Shown here: positions 1 through 10,316 of the stretch, one piece after another | How positions within the stretch are numbered: position 1 is the stretch's first letter | How the letters are laid out: each line of letters begins with the position of its first letter | NCBI RefSeq assembly: GCF_900102795.1 | Contig: NZ_FMWG01000009.1 | Location: 62,001 to 126,000, forward strand | Length of the DNA stretch: 64,000 nt | DNA from: Epibacterium ulvae | Lineage (GTDB): Bacteria; Pseudomonadota; Alphaproteobacteria; Rhodobacterales; Rhodobacteraceae | Direction: 5' to 3' | Position numbers and translations under genes: made by a program | Notes under the pieces: generated by a model | Told to the model about the DNA's origin: nothing | Seen by the model: only the letters and a program-made list of their open reading frames with translations | Databases searched by the model: none

Positions 1-506
1 CGATGAAAGGCGTCATGCAAAAAGCGCGCAGCCTTGGGGCGGATTTGCCTGCAGACTGGGTTTCAGAGGTTTACGATGAGACCTACACGCGTTTGCGACA
101 AGGGGTGGCTCTGGTGCCGGGTATTCCTGAGCTGCTGGCGACGCTCAAAGAGGTTGGTATTGCTTTTTGTGTCGCGTCAAATGGCAGCGAAGAAAAGATG
201 CAAATCACTTTGGGGCAAAACGGCTTATGGGAGCTGTTTCATCCGCACGCCATGTTTTCAGCCCATAGTCTAGGTGTCGCAAAACCAGACCCGGATTTGT
301 TTCTAGCAGCCGCAAGCCATTTCGATGTGCAAGCGCGCGACTGTGTGGTGATTGAAGACAGCGCCAATGGCGCGTTAGCAGCCGCGCGTGCAGGGATGCG
401 GTGTTTGGGCTATGCGCCACATGACAACGCTGCTTCGCTCAAATCACATGGGGCAGAGCTATTTCATCATATGAAAGAGGTGCCGACCTTGATTGGTTTG
501 TCGTAA
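1..506 (+). CDS. HAD-superfamily phosphatase (beta-phosphoglucomutase/gph-like), 5' partial
   Basis: The reading frame is open from the left edge of the window to a TAA at 504-506, so the true start and the catalytic N-terminal DxDGT motif lie outside. What remains (about 167 residues) is the cap domain plus the second half of a HAD Rossmann fold. It shows the motif II region CVASNGS, then the GVAKPDPDLF lysine motif III and the VVIEDSANG acidic motif IV that binds Mg2+. This pattern is typical of subfamily I HAD phosphatases/phosphoglucomutases acting on small phosphorylated metabolites. The substrate cannot be read from the sequence. A methionine codon at position 3 exists but starting there would delete the nucleophile domain, so it is not taken as the start. 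Confidence 0.85.
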   Translation, partial: MKGVMQKARSLGADLPADWVSEVYDETYTRLRQGVALVPGIPELLATLKEVGIAFCVASNGSEEKMQITLGQNGLWELFHPHAMFSAHSLGVAKPDPDLFLAAASHFDVQARDCVVIEDSANGALAAARAGMRCLGYAPHDNAASLKSHGAELFHHMKEVPTLIGLS

Positions 507-526
507 GCTCTGGTTAGAGCTTACGA
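501..526 (+). terminator. Perfect 11-bp hairpin at the stop codon of the HAD gene
   Basis: An 11-bp perfect inverted repeat (501-511 and 516-526, loop GGTT) contains the TAA stop of the HAD gene and sits between convergent genes. There is no T-run after it on either strand, so a classical intrinsic terminator is only a guess. It could instead protect the 3' end of the transcript. Confidence 0.4.
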
Positions 527-541
527 GAGCAGCGGCACTCT

Positions 542-1351
542 TCAGCCGTAGGTCGGGTGGAATTTGCCAGCTGGTGATAAAGTGAAGATGTCAAAGCCAT
601 CTGACGTGACGCCGATGGAATGTTCAAATTGCGCCGACAGCGATTTATCACGTGTCACCGCAGTCCATTCATCCGCAAGCACCTTTGTTTCAGGGCGGCC
701 CAGATTGATCATGGGTTCAATGGTAAAGAACATGCCTTCTTCTAGCTTTGGTCCGGTACCAGGACGCCCATAGTGCAAGACATTTGGCGGTGCGTGAAAC
801 ACTTGTCCTAATCCATGGCCGCAGAAATCACGCACGACGCTCATACGTTGGCTTTCCGCATAAGATTGGATCGCATGGCCAATGTCGCCAAATGTGTTGC
901 CGGGTTTGACCGCTTCGATCCCTTTCATCAGGGAATCATGGGTAACTTGGATCAGACGTTCTGCTTTGCGCGGCAATTTCCCGGCGACGTACATGCGCGA
1001 TGTATCACCAAACCAGCCGTCAAGGATAACGGTTACATCAATATTCATGATGTCGCCGTCTTTTAAGCGCTTATCGCCCGGGATGCCGTGGCAAACCACA
1101 TGGTTGACCGAGATACAGCTGGCGTGCTGGTAGCCTTTGTAGCCAATGGTGGCAGAAGTCGCATTGGACGTATCGACCATCTCGGTAATCAAACGGTCTA
1201 TCTCTCCGGTGGTCTGGCCGGGGTAAACGTGCTGGGCAATATCGTCCAAGATCGTTGCCGCCAGCGCACCTGCAGCGTGCATGCCAGCGAAATCGCTGTC
1301 CTGGTAGATCCGAATACCGTCTTTGGTTGTACGGCCGTCTTTCGATCTCAT
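542..1351 (-). CDS. map: Type I methionine aminopeptidase
   Basis: The 269-residue protein has the pita-bread metallopeptidase fold signature of MetAP-I, which removes the initiator methionine from nascent cytoplasmic proteins. Metal ligands are visible in order: the Asp of NIDVTVILDGW, the Asp of FGDTSRMY, the His of CGHGLGQVFH, the Glu of FFTIEPM and a Glu in the C-terminal AQFEHSIG. Length is near the family norm (about 260). The ATG at 1351 has a GGGAG ribosome site about 9 nt upstream. It is transcribed away from the HAD gene's 3' end and lies just downstream of sfsA on the same strand with a 79-nt gap, so the two may share a transcript. Confidence 0.96.
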   Translation of the reverse strand: MRSKDGRTTKDGIRIYQDSDFAGMHAAGALAATILDDIAQHVYPGQTTGEIDRLITEMVDTSNATSATIGYKGYQHASCISVNHVVCHGIPGDKRLKDGDIMNIDVTVILDGWFGDTSRMYVAGKLPRKAERLIQVTHDSLMKGIEAVKPGNTFGDIGHAIQSYAESQRMSVVRDFCGHGLGQVFHAPPNVLHYGRPGTGPKLEEGMFFTIEPMINLGRPETKVLADEWTAVTRDKSLSAQFEHSIGVTSDGFDIFTLSPAGKFHPTYG

Positions 1352-1430
1352 CTGTTCTGGCTCCCGTTCCTGCGTCTTAGCCTGTTATGTAGGGCTTTTG
1401 CTGAGAAAGAGCTAGGCCCCGTCGCCTGGA

Positions 1431-2135
1431 TCATTCCGCAAAAGGGAGAGGCTTGCCCAATGTGATCTCAGTTGGGTCAATGCATGTGCTGTAGATCAGG
1501 CATTCAACCCCAGCTGCTCTGGCGTCCTGAAAGGCGCTTGCGTAGGTTGGATCGATGTCCGCTGCTAGTGAAAAACTTGTGCAATCTGTACGTTGCACGA
1601 GATATAGCATAACAGCACGATGGCCCTGTGAGACCATCTGAGACAGCTCAGCAAGATGCTTTGTGCCGCGCGCGGTAACGCTATCTGGAAATTCTGCATG
1701 GCCAGCGCGCCGCGAGAGCGTGACGCTTTTGACCTCTACATAGCAGTCCGGTAGCCCTTCTTCTGTTAAAAGAAAATCAATCCGGCTTTTCTCGCCATAT
1801 TTCACTTCAGCGCGTACCGTGTGATAGGCGCTCAGCTCCTTGACCTGACCAGCTTCAAGCGCGGTGCGCAACGCCCGGTTGGGGACTGAAGTATCAACGC
1901 CAGTGAAATGGCCGTTTTCATGATCAACCAATCGCCAGCCGAATTTCAATTTTTTCTTTGGATCATCATTGGGTTCCAGCCAGACTCGTGTTCCTGGGGC
2001 GGCAAGTCCCATCATGGATCCCGGATTTGCACAATGCGCAGTGATTTCGCGCCCGTCTTCAAGCCGGCAGTCCGCCAGAAAGCGTTTGTAACGTTTTACG
2101 AGTTTGGCGGGGACAAGAGGTGTGGCAAATTTCAT
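1431..2135 (-). CDS. sfsA: SfsA, sugar fermentation stimulation protein homolog
   Basis: Starting at the ATG at 2135 the protein is 234 residues, the usual SfsA length, and begins MKFATPLVPAKLVKRYKRF, a typical SfsA N-terminus. The frame is open further upstream (to 2309), but that extension has no family similarity and overlaps the promoter and start of the divergent cinA-like gene, so it was rejected. Family hallmarks include the CANPGSMMG segment and the C-terminal nuclease-like core (SRIDFLL, YVEVKSVTL) with acidic and lysine residues spaced as in restriction-endonuclease folds. SfsA has been linked to nucleic-acid binding and sugar-fermentation phenotypes in E. coli. Its biochemical role is unsettled. 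Confidence 0.93.
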   Translation of the reverse strand: MKFATPLVPAKLVKRYKRFLADCRLEDGREITAHCANPGSMMGLAAPGTRVWLEPNDDPKKKLKFGWRLVDHENGHFTGVDTSVPNRALRTALEAGQVKELSAYHTVRAEVKYGEKSRIDFLLTEEGLPDCYVEVKSVTLSRRAGHAEFPDSVTARGTKHLAELSQMVSQGHRAVMLYLVQRTDCTSFSLAADIDPTYASAFQDARAAGVECLIYSTCIDPTEITLGKPLPFAE

Positions 2136-2250
2136 GCCTTTGCCTAACAAAGTGGGATCCAAAGTCAATCTTTGCCTATAGGGCGTAGATGCTGTCTTGT
2201 ACCCGGGCCAGCGGGACCTATCCTTTGTCGTAAGACAAAGGAGAAAATAG

Positions 2251-2973
2251 ATGGCGAATCCCACCGCTTCGATGCTGGTTATTGGTGATGAAATCCTATC
2301 TGGACGCACGCGAGATGCAAATATGCACTATCTGGCTGGTGAGTTGACCAACCACGGCATTGACCTCCATGAAGTGCGGATTGTCAGTGACGATGCTGAG
2401 GCGATCAAATCCGCCGTTCTGGCGCTTTCTTCTGCTTATGATCATGTGTTTACCAGTGGCGGTATTGGGCCGACCCACGATGATATCACCGCTGATTGTA
2501 TTGCCAGTGCTTTTGAGGTGCATTTGGATGTTAGGGCAGATGCGCGCGCGCTATTGGCCGAACATTATGAGCGCAGCGGAAAAGAGCTGAATGCGGCGCG
2601 TCTGCGTATGGCGCGGATCCCGGATGGAGCTGTTTTGATTGATAACCCTGTCTCTATTGCTCCCGGTTTCACTTTGAAAAATGTGCATGTGATGGCAGGC
2701 GTGCCTTCGGTATTTCAGGCGATGGTGGCAAGCGTACTTGCGGGGTTGACCGGCGGAGATCCTTTGTTGTCGCAGACCCTACGAGTGCTGAAAGGAGAGG
2801 GCGATATCGCCGCACCTTTATCTGCACTGGCTGAAAAATATAAAGATCTGTCCATTGGGTGTTACCCTTTTCAGGACAACGGGGTTTATGGAGCAAATGT
2901 GGTTGTGCGTGGAACCAATGGCAGCCATATCGAACAAGCCCTGACTGAACTGGCGGTGGAGCTGCAGATTTGA
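2251..2973 (+). CDS. CinA-like molybdopterin-binding domain protein
   Basis: The 240-residue protein consists of one MoCF/MogA-type molybdopterin-binding domain (VIGDEILSGRTRD near the N-terminus, FTSGGIGPTHDDITADCIA near residue 70) without the C-terminal CinA pyridine-nucleotide amidohydrolase domain. This short form is common in alphaproteobacteria, where it is annotated competence/damage-inducible protein A. Its substrate is not known and a direct role in competence is not implied. The ATG at 2251 follows an AAAGGAGAA ribosome site. The stop TGA overlaps the TTG start of the following GNAT gene, so the two genes are translationally coupled. Confidence 0.9.
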   Translation: MANPTASMLVIGDEILSGRTRDANMHYLAGELTNHGIDLHEVRIVSDDAEAIKSAVLALSSAYDHVFTSGGIGPTHDDITADCIASAFEVHLDVRADARALLAEHYERSGKELNAARLRMARIPDGAVLIDNPVSIAPGFTLKNVHVMAGVPSVFQAMVASVLAGLTGGDPLLSQTLRVLKGEGDIAAPLSALAEKYKDLSIGCYPFQDNGVYGANVVVRGTNGSHIEQALTELAVELQI

Positions 2974-3695
2974 GCCGAGACGCCAAATATTATGCAGCGG
3001 TTGAGGCGACCTGGCCGCCTGTGACGACCCATGCAATCGGATGTATTACTGTGCGCGAGGGGCGAGGGGGCGGTAGCCGTGTGTCGAGTGCAACGGCAGA
3101 TGGCCTCCCTGATCTTGCGACACTGCGACAGGCTGAGGCAGAGATGCGTGCCGTGAGGCAAACGCCACAATTTATGATTCGCAAAGGCGAGACGCTTTTG
3201 GATCAACTATTGGAGGCACAGGGGTATCGGATCAAAGATCCCGTCACGCTCTATACCGTAGCAGCTGCGAAGCTTGCTGATATTGTGATCCCGCGTGTCA
3301 CAACGTTTTGTATCTGGCCGCCCTTGGCCATCCAAAAAGAGATCTGGACTGCAGGCGGGATATCAGATCGGCGTTTTGCCGTAATGGAACGTGTCGTCGG
3401 AGCAAAGACGGCTATTCTTGGTCGTATTGATGATCAACCCGCAGGCACAGCATTTGTGGCGCAACACGATGATATCGCGATGCTGCATGGTTTGGAAATC
3501 GCACCAGAACATCGCCGCAAAGGGCTTGCTGGGTGGATGATGCGACAGGCTGGGAAATGGGCAAAGCGCAACGGCGCGTATGAGCTGGCTGTGGCCGTGA
3601 CACAGGCCAATCAGGCGGCAAACCACTTGTATCAGAGTTTGGGCATGGACGTTGTTGGCCATTACCATTACCGGATCTTAGAGGAAAACGCCTAA
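2970..3695 (+). CDS. GNAT-family N-acetyltransferase
   Basis: The start is a TTG that overlaps the stop of the preceding gene (TTGA). The 241-residue protein carries the GNAT acetyl-CoA site in its C-terminal half: MLHGLEIAPEHRRKGLAGWM has the RRxGxA pyrophosphate-binding motif A, followed by motif B (AVAVTQANQAANHLYQSLGM). The N-terminal ~120 residues are less conserved and may form a second, degenerate GNAT-like half. The acceptor substrate is unknown. Coupling to the CinA-like gene suggests shared expression only. Confidence 0.85.
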   Translation: MSRDAKYYAAVEATWPPVTTHAIGCITVREGRGGGSRVSSATADGLPDLATLRQAEAEMRAVRQTPQFMIRKGETLLDQLLEAQGYRIKDPVTLYTVAAAKLADIVIPRVTTFCIWPPLAIQKEIWTAGGISDRRFAVMERVVGAKTAILGRIDDQPAGTAFVAQHDDIAMLHGLEIAPEHRRKGLAGWMMRQAGKWAKRNGAYELAVAVTQANQAANHLYQSLGMDVVGHYHYRILEENA

Positions 3696-3735
3696 GCCTA
3701 AAGCATATGGTGATAAAAGAGCGGTTGAATATCTA

Positions 3736-4692
3736 GTGACTTGGCTTCCGATCAAAGCAATTTTTATAGCCTGTACAGGACTTTGTGTTGCTGGCAGTGC
3801 TTTGGCGGTGGACCTAAGTTTGCCTGAAGGGGCGCGCAGCCTTGCGGTCAGAGATCTGGCACTGGGGCAGTATGATTTACCGCTTGGCCCTGTGAAAGAC
3901 GATGTTGTGCCAAGTGAAACCCACGAAGGCCGTATTTCACGACGGACCTGGCGGATCAGTGGCAGCCATACGGTTTTGCAGGTCCTGGCCCCTTTGCGGG
4001 ATCAACTGCGAGAGGCAGGTTATGCGCTTCGGTTTGAATGTGCCTCTGCCAAATGCGGAGGGTTTGATTTTCGATTTGGTATCGAAGTGGTTCCGGCACC
4101 GGATATGACCGTCAATATCGGTGATTTTCAATTTATATCAGCGAGCCACCCCAATGGGCAGGTTGCAAGCCTGTTGGTCTCGCGGTCTGGCAGTTCGGTT
4201 TATGTCCAAATCATCACTGTGGATGATGCTGATTTTGTGTCACGCCCCGGTGTGAACTCGGCGCCGACCTCTGAGGATGCGCCGCTGGCACCGTTACCTC
4301 TGCCGACTGGAGAGACCGATCTTGTAAGAGTTTTGACAGAAACGGGTCATTTTCGCCTGGATGATTTGGATTTTGCTTCTGGTGCGACACGACTTGCGCG
4401 GTCGCGGTATCCAAGCCTTGATCGTGTGGCCGATTTTTTACGGGCGAACCCTGCGGCGCGGCTTTTGCTTGTTGGGCATACTGACAGCGTAGGTGCCTTG
4501 TCTGCGAACGTTGATGTGTCATTTAAGCGGGCAACTGCGGTCCGACAGGTGTTGATTGAAGGGTATCAGATCGACCCTCAGCGCCTTGAAGCAGCCGGGG
4601 CTGGCTATATGGCGCCGTTGACCTCCAACCTGAGCAAAACGGGACGCGATGCAAATCGGCGCGTTGAAATTGTATTGCTCCAAGAAAACTAA
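3736..4692 (+). CDS. OmpA-family peptidoglycan-associated protein with signal peptide
   Basis: The 318-residue product starts at GTG 3736 and begins with a Sec signal peptide (hydrophobic IKAIFIACTGLCVAGSALA, probable cleavage after AxA), so it is exported. The middle ~170 residues match no domain I recognise. The C-terminal ~110 residues are an OmpA-like peptidoglycan-binding domain: FRLDDLDFASGATRL, LLLVGHTDSVG, then the conserved NRRVEIVL with the diaminopimelate-binding Asp/Arg pair. It probably tethers the envelope to the murein. An ATG further in would remove the signal peptide, so the GTG start is preferred. Confidence 0.88.
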   Translation: MTWLPIKAIFIACTGLCVAGSALAVDLSLPEGARSLAVRDLALGQYDLPLGPVKDDVVPSETHEGRISRRTWRISGSHTVLQVLAPLRDQLREAGYALRFECASAKCGGFDFRFGIEVVPAPDMTVNIGDFQFISASHPNGQVASLLVSRSGSSVYVQIITVDDADFVSRPGVNSAPTSEDAPLAPLPLPTGETDLVRVLTETGHFRLDDLDFASGATRLARSRYPSLDRVADFLRANPAARLLLVGHTDSVGALSANVDVSFKRATAVRQVLIEGYQIDPQRLEAAGAGYMAPLTSNLSKTGRDANRRVEIVLLQEN

Positions 4693-4697
4693 AAAAC

Positions 4698-4723
4698 CGG
4701 CCCAAAGCAGAAGCTTTGAGCCG
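4698..4723 (-). terminator. Terminator between the OmpA-like gene and the lysR gene
   Basis: An inverted repeat (4698-4708 with 4713-4723, one C/A mismatch, loop AGAA) lies between convergent genes. Read on the minus strand the stem is followed by GGTTTTTT, a proper U-tract, so it should terminate the LysR transcript. Read on the plus strand the tail is weaker (ATTTGAT). Confidence 0.75.
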
Positions 4724-4751
4724 ATTTGATGTGAAAGGAGGAGGGTGCAGA

Positions 4752-5657
4752 CTACCAGTCTTCTGCTTGCTTTTCGGCAAAGGCCTGTACGAGGAAATCG
4801 ATAAAGGCGCGGACTTTGGGCTGTGTGAATTTTCCGGGCGGGTAAACGGCATAAACGCCTTGGGTTTCCATCGGCAGGTTTGGCATGACATCTTCAACCA
4901 AGCCTTCAGCCATAGCCTCGCCATAAAGATAGTTGGGAAGATACGCGATCCCAAGACCTGAGATTGCAGCAGTCAAAAGAGATTGCCCATCGTTCACGGA
5001 GAGCCAGCCACCTGTACGGATCTGTCTTTTTTCACCTGAAGGTGCAGTGATTTTCCAAACGCTGCCACTGGACTGGTTGGAATAGTGGAGCAACTTGTGG
5101 TTGTTCAGGTCGTCGATTTTTTGCGGCCGGCCGTATTTTTCCAGATATTCTGGTGAGGCGATCATACGTTTACTGGTCTCGGCCAGTTTGCGCGCCCGCA
5201 ATGAGCTATCTTCCAGCTCACCGATCCGAACTGCCATGTCAAAGCCTTCAGAGATCAGCTCAACATACCTGTTGTTCAGCACCATATTAACGGTGATATC
5301 GGGGTAGTTTTGCAGAAAATCAGATAAGACAGGAGAGAGGTGGTTTACACCAAAATCGGTTGCAACGGAAATGCGCAACAGGCCAGAGGGGGCTGATTGC
5401 ATTGATGTGACCAGCGCGTCTGCTTCGCCTGCATCGTTTAAGACACGGCGCGCCCGATCATAGTAGGCCAGCCCGATTTCTGTAGGGGAGACACGGCGCG
5501 TTGTCCGGTTGAGCAAGCGTGCCCCCAGCCGCGATTCCAAGCTTGAGACATGTTTCGAAACGGCCGATTTCGAAATTCCCATTTTCTTTGCGGCATCCGT
5601 AAAACCACCTTGGTCTACGACATTTGCAAAGGCTTCCATTTCGGTCAGCCGATCCAT
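4752..5657 (-). CDS. LysR-family transcriptional regulator
   Basis: The 301-residue protein has the N-terminal LysR winged helix-turn-helix (residues about 1-60; FANVVDQGGFTDAAKKMGISKSAVSKHVSSLE is split by the recognition helix) and a C-terminal periplasmic-binding-protein-like effector domain (SGLLRISVATDFGVNHL onward). The family normally regulates a divergent neighbour, but here the upstream neighbour ends toward it, so the target is not obvious. The start ATG at 5657 has a GGAGAG site 7-8 nt upstream. The effector-domain sequence resembles the CrgA/DsdC-like subgroup, and the ligand is unknown. Confidence 0.93.
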   Translation of the reverse strand: MDRLTEMEAFANVVDQGGFTDAAKKMGISKSAVSKHVSSLESRLGARLLNRTTRRVSPTEIGLAYYDRARRVLNDAGEADALVTSMQSAPSGLLRISVATDFGVNHLSPVLSDFLQNYPDITVNMVLNNRYVELISEGFDMAVRIGELEDSSLRARKLAETSKRMIASPEYLEKYGRPQKIDDLNNHKLLHYSNQSSGSVWKITAPSGEKRQIRTGGWLSVNDGQSLLTAAISGLGIAYLPNYLYGEAMAEGLVEDVMPNLPMETQGVYAVYPPGKFTQPKVRAFIDFLVQAFAEKQAEDW

Positions 5658-5786
5658 TTACTCTCTCCAATTAACCTTTCACAGGTTTCTGAATGATGCC
5701 GAAATGGGGCAGGATAACGGCGTATAAAGGATAATTCAGGGGTTTTTGCCTTACCGTTTTGAGGCTGGAAACAGAGAAACAATCCT

Positions 5787-6533
5787 TTAGATCGTTTCGA
5801 CAAATTGTTGAGCAAGCTCCTCTACAACCTCTTTGTCCTCTCCGCCGACGAGCAGAAAACTATATTCCCCTCGGCTCCATTCGGCAGCGGCCAGTCCTTC
5901 GATCGCACCGACGCGCAGCGCTTTGTCGGGCTCTACAGGGCGCCTGATGATACACAGTGCGAGCGGGACCCCATCTTCCGTCAGCAACGAGATCTGAGCC
6001 AAAGGCCGTTGTTCAAATCCCAGCACCTGACTGCGGCGATATTCCGCGCCTATGGCATCAGTTACTGAGGCCAGTTCAAGTTCAAACCGCTCTTCAATAT
6101 AGTCAAGCTGGCGCTGTGCTTCTTGTGTGTCTGGTGAAAAGCCCGCAAGGGTTTCAGTCATGTACAGTGCCTGATAGGCTGCAGCTGACTGTTGCCATTC
6201 GCTCCATTTCGGCGGCGGTGGGGTTGTGTTCCATTGAAAGGCAATCATCACCACAATACCCGCCGCGAGGCCCAGACCAAATGGTAGAACTGGCGCTTGG
6301 CGCGGGGCCGCTTGGGGTAACGGGGGCATCGGTGGGGCGTCTGCGAGCTTGGAATCCCATAGCGCTCTGATGTCACCGATCGGAAGCGTCAAAGCCTCTA
6401 AGCGCGCCCGCAATTCCTGCGAAGTCTCAAGCTCTGCTTCAATCCGGTTGGCCAGATCTTGTCCTGCCTCGCCATCCAGATAGGCGGTCAGATCTTCATC
6501 CGAAAATCTCTGTGTATTTTCAAGTGATGACAT
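5787..6533 (-). CDS. Membrane-anchored anti-sigma factor
   Basis: This 248-residue protein follows an ECF sigma gene with a 1-nt stop/start overlap (TAATG), the classical arrangement for a cognate anti-sigma factor. Its N-terminal ~50 residues (FSDEDLTAYLDGEAG, then an acidic/leucine-rich helix) look like a cytoplasmic anti-sigma domain. A proline-rich linker leads to a single transmembrane helix at about residues 82-100, and ~150 residues would be periplasmic. The HxxxCxxC zinc site of ZAS-type anti-sigma factors is absent, so release is unlikely to depend on zinc or thiol chemistry in the N-terminal domain. The signal sensed is unknown. Confidence 0.82.
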   Translation of the reverse strand: MSSLENTQRFSDEDLTAYLDGEAGQDLANRIEAELETSQELRARLEALTLPIGDIRALWDSKLADAPPMPPLPQAAPRQAPVLPFGLGLAAGIVVMIAFQWNTTPPPPKWSEWQQSAAAYQALYMTETLAGFSPDTQEAQRQLDYIEERFELELASVTDAIGAEYRRSQVLGFEQRPLAQISLLTEDGVPLALCIIRRPVEPDKALRVGAIEGLAAAEWSRGEYSFLLVGGEDKEVVEELAQQFVETI

Positions 6534-7051
6534 TAGCTCTGCTCCAGCCTGTCTTGATTGAGAAACGACAGGGATTTGCGTGCCGCAGCGAGGCGGCTCA
6601 TGACTGTGCCGATTGGTATCTCCAAAATATCGGCGGTTTCCTTATAACTATGTCCTTCAACATAAGTGAGCAAAACAGTGACCCGTTGTGCCTCGGGAAG
6701 GGCATATATGGAGTTTAACACTTCATGCGCAAATATATTCGCTTCCGCAGATTGTGCTGTGCTGGGGATTTCAGTCTCTTCAATGGGCATAAGCCCGTTG
6801 CCAGTGCGCACACGGCGTGCGCGCAGCTCGTTCAACCATATGTTTTTGGCAAGCCGAAAGCACCAGCGATCTACGTGAGTGCCCGCTTTGAAATGGCGAT
6901 GCTGTTCCAGTGCACGTATCGACGTGGCCTGCGCCAGCTCTTCACCCCAGTCTTGTCGACCGGTAAGCGCAATCGCGTAACGCCAGAGACGTGGATAAAG
7001 CTCTGGCAATGCCGCACGTATTTCGCGTTCAGCCTTGGATGTACGGAACAA
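6533..7051 (-). CDS. ECF-type RNA polymerase sigma factor
   Basis: The 172-residue protein has only sigma regions 2 and 4. Region 2 includes AQATSIRALEQHRHF and the -10-recognition helix WCFRLAKNIWLNELRARR. Region 4 contains the helix-turn-helix YKETADILEIPIGTVMSRLAAAR for -35 recognition. The chosen start is TTG at 7051 with a strong GGAGAGG site 8-9 nt upstream. It overlaps its anti-sigma partner by one base, so the pair should be made in fixed ratio. Such pairs usually autoregulate, so the 184-bp gap upstream (7052-7235), shared with the divergent small oxygenase gene, is the likely place for the promoter. Confidence 0.93.
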   Translation of the reverse strand: MFRTSKAEREIRAALPELYPRLWRYAIALTGRQDWGEELAQATSIRALEQHRHFKAGTHVDRWCFRLAKNIWLNELRARRVRTGNGLMPIEETEIPSTAQSAEANIFAHEVLNSIYALPEAQRVTVLLTYVEGHSYKETADILEIPIGTVMSRLAAARKSLSFLNQDRLEQS

Positions 7052-7235
7052 TTGTATGGCCCTCTCCCTCGGGTCACGCTGATTTGAGTGGTTGATATAG
7101 CAAAGCTTATGGGCTCTAAAAACACCATGAAACTCTTTGCGATAATTGTTGCAAGAGATGTTTCAGGCCTTGACTGCACACCTAACCACCCGCGCAGCTG
7201 AGGAATTTAATGCAGCCTGTTTGGGAGGACGGCAC

Positions 7236-7580
7236 ATGATTGCGGTGATCTTTGAAGTGGAAATTGCTGAAGGTCAAAAAGATCCTTATTTGGATCAAGC
7301 AGCCTTGTTGCGTCCGCTCTTAGAACAGGTCGATGGGTTTATCTCCATCGAGCGATTTCAAAGTCTGACAACACCAAACAAACTTCTGTCTTTGTCCTTT
7401 TGGCGGGATGAAGATGCCGTCGCCAGTTGGCGTAATGGAGAAGAGCACCGTCTCGCACAGGCGCAGGGGCGGGCAGGTGTTTTCGCCGATTACCGTCTGC
7501 GCGTTGCAGGGGTATTGCGGGATTATGGTATGACTGAACGCGCGCAGACGCCACGCGACAGTCTGGATTTACACGATTGA
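7236..7580 (+). CDS. Small ABM-domain (antibiotic biosynthesis monooxygenase-like) protein
   Basis: With the ATG at 7236, preceded by GGGAGGAC, the product is 114 residues: MIAVIFEVEIAEGQ, then a dimeric alpha/beta-barrel pattern with FISIERFQSL, LLSLSFWRDEDAVASWRNGEEHR and a basic C-terminal strand. These are features of ABM-domain proteins (heme-degrading or quinol-type monooxygenases and many uncharacterised relatives). The frame extends upstream to 7146, but that part lacks similarity and the ribosome site supports the internal start. It is divergent from the ECF sigma gene, and its substrate is unknown. Confidence 0.82.
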   Translation: MIAVIFEVEIAEGQKDPYLDQAALLRPLLEQVDGFISIERFQSLTTPNKLLSLSFWRDEDAVASWRNGEEHRLAQAQGRAGVFADYRLRVAGVLRDYGMTERAQTPRDSLDLHD

Positions 7581-7582
7581 CG

Positions 7583-9664
<2,082 letters not shown>

Positions 9665-9727
9665 TCACCCTCTTGCACTGTGTGGCGTTGCAAGGTCTAA
9701 GATCACGAGTAACAAAAGGGTTCTGAG

Positions 9728-10210
9728 ATGACACCGGAAGAGATCGCCAAACTCCCCTACCGTCCAAATGTCGGGATTATGCTGCTCAACGGCGAGGGGG
9801 CCGTTTTTGTTGGCCAACGTATGGATCGCCACAAAGACGCATGGCAGATGCCGCAGGGGGGCATTGACGCAGGCGAAGACCCACGTACAGCAGCCTTGCG
9901 TGAGCTGGAAGAAGAAACAGGGGTCACGCAGGATCTTGTCGAACTGATCGCGGAAAGCGAAGGTTGGCTGCCCTATGATTTACCCCATGATGTGGTTCCA
10001 AAGTTCTGGGGTGGTCAGTATCGTGGACAAGAGCAGAAATGGTACTTAATGCGCTTCACCGGGCGGGATGAGCAAGTCAATATTGCAACCAAACATCCTG
10101 AATTCAGCCAATGGCGTTGGCTGCCCGTGGAAGAGTTGATTGACAACATTGTCCCTTTCAAACGCGAAGTTTATGCACGCGTGATCGAGGAATTTAAAGC
10201 TGTGCTCTGA
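9728..10210 (+). CDS. rppH: RNA pyrophosphohydrolase, Nudix family
   Basis: The 160-residue protein has the Nudix box split across [20 protein letters not shown] and the following TGV (Gx5Ex7REUxEExGU). It also has the N-terminal [11 protein letters not shown] and the C-terminal [20 protein letters not shown] of RppH, which removes pyrophosphate from the 5' end of mRNAs and starts their decay. The alphaproteobacterial enzymes have this length. The gene is divergent from fadH with 129 bp between the start codons. Confidence 0.94.
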   Translation: MTPEEIAKLPYRPNVGIMLLNGEGAVFVGQRMDRHKDAWQMPQGGIDAGEDPRTAALRELEEETGVTQDLVELIAESEGWLPYDLPHDVVPKFWGGQYRGQEQKWYLMRFTGRDEQVNIATKHPEFSQWRWLPVEELIDNIVPFKREVYARVIEEFKAVL

Positions 10211-10219
10211 GGTGAGAAG

Positions 10220-10239
10220 CGCGCGGCATTTGCCGCGCG
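10220..10239. terminator. GC-rich hairpin downstream of rppH
   Basis: An 8-bp perfect GC stem (10220-10227 / 10232-10239, loop ATTT) lies 10 nt after the rppH stop. No T-run follows, so termination efficiency is uncertain. It may work together with the second hairpin 40 nt downstream. Confidence 0.45.
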
Positions 10240-10278
10240 TGGCCCAACAGGAGAGGCGGTCCTTTAGGGCTGCCAAGA

Positions 10279-10299
10279 CGGGCGGGAGCCCCCCGCCCG
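10279..10299 (+). terminator. Second GC hairpin between rppH and the PfkB kinase gene
   Basis: An 8-bp perfect stem CGGGCGGG/CCCGCCCG (10279-10286 / 10292-10299) is followed on the plus strand by CTTTCGTT. Located between convergent genes, it is the better rppH terminator candidate. Confidence 0.55.
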
Positions 10300-10316
10300 C
10301 TTTCGTTATCGACCGT

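Noticed and set aside
2136-2309. N-terminal extension of sfsA
   Set aside because: It overlaps the start of the divergent cinA-like gene, and the family N-terminus begins at 2135.
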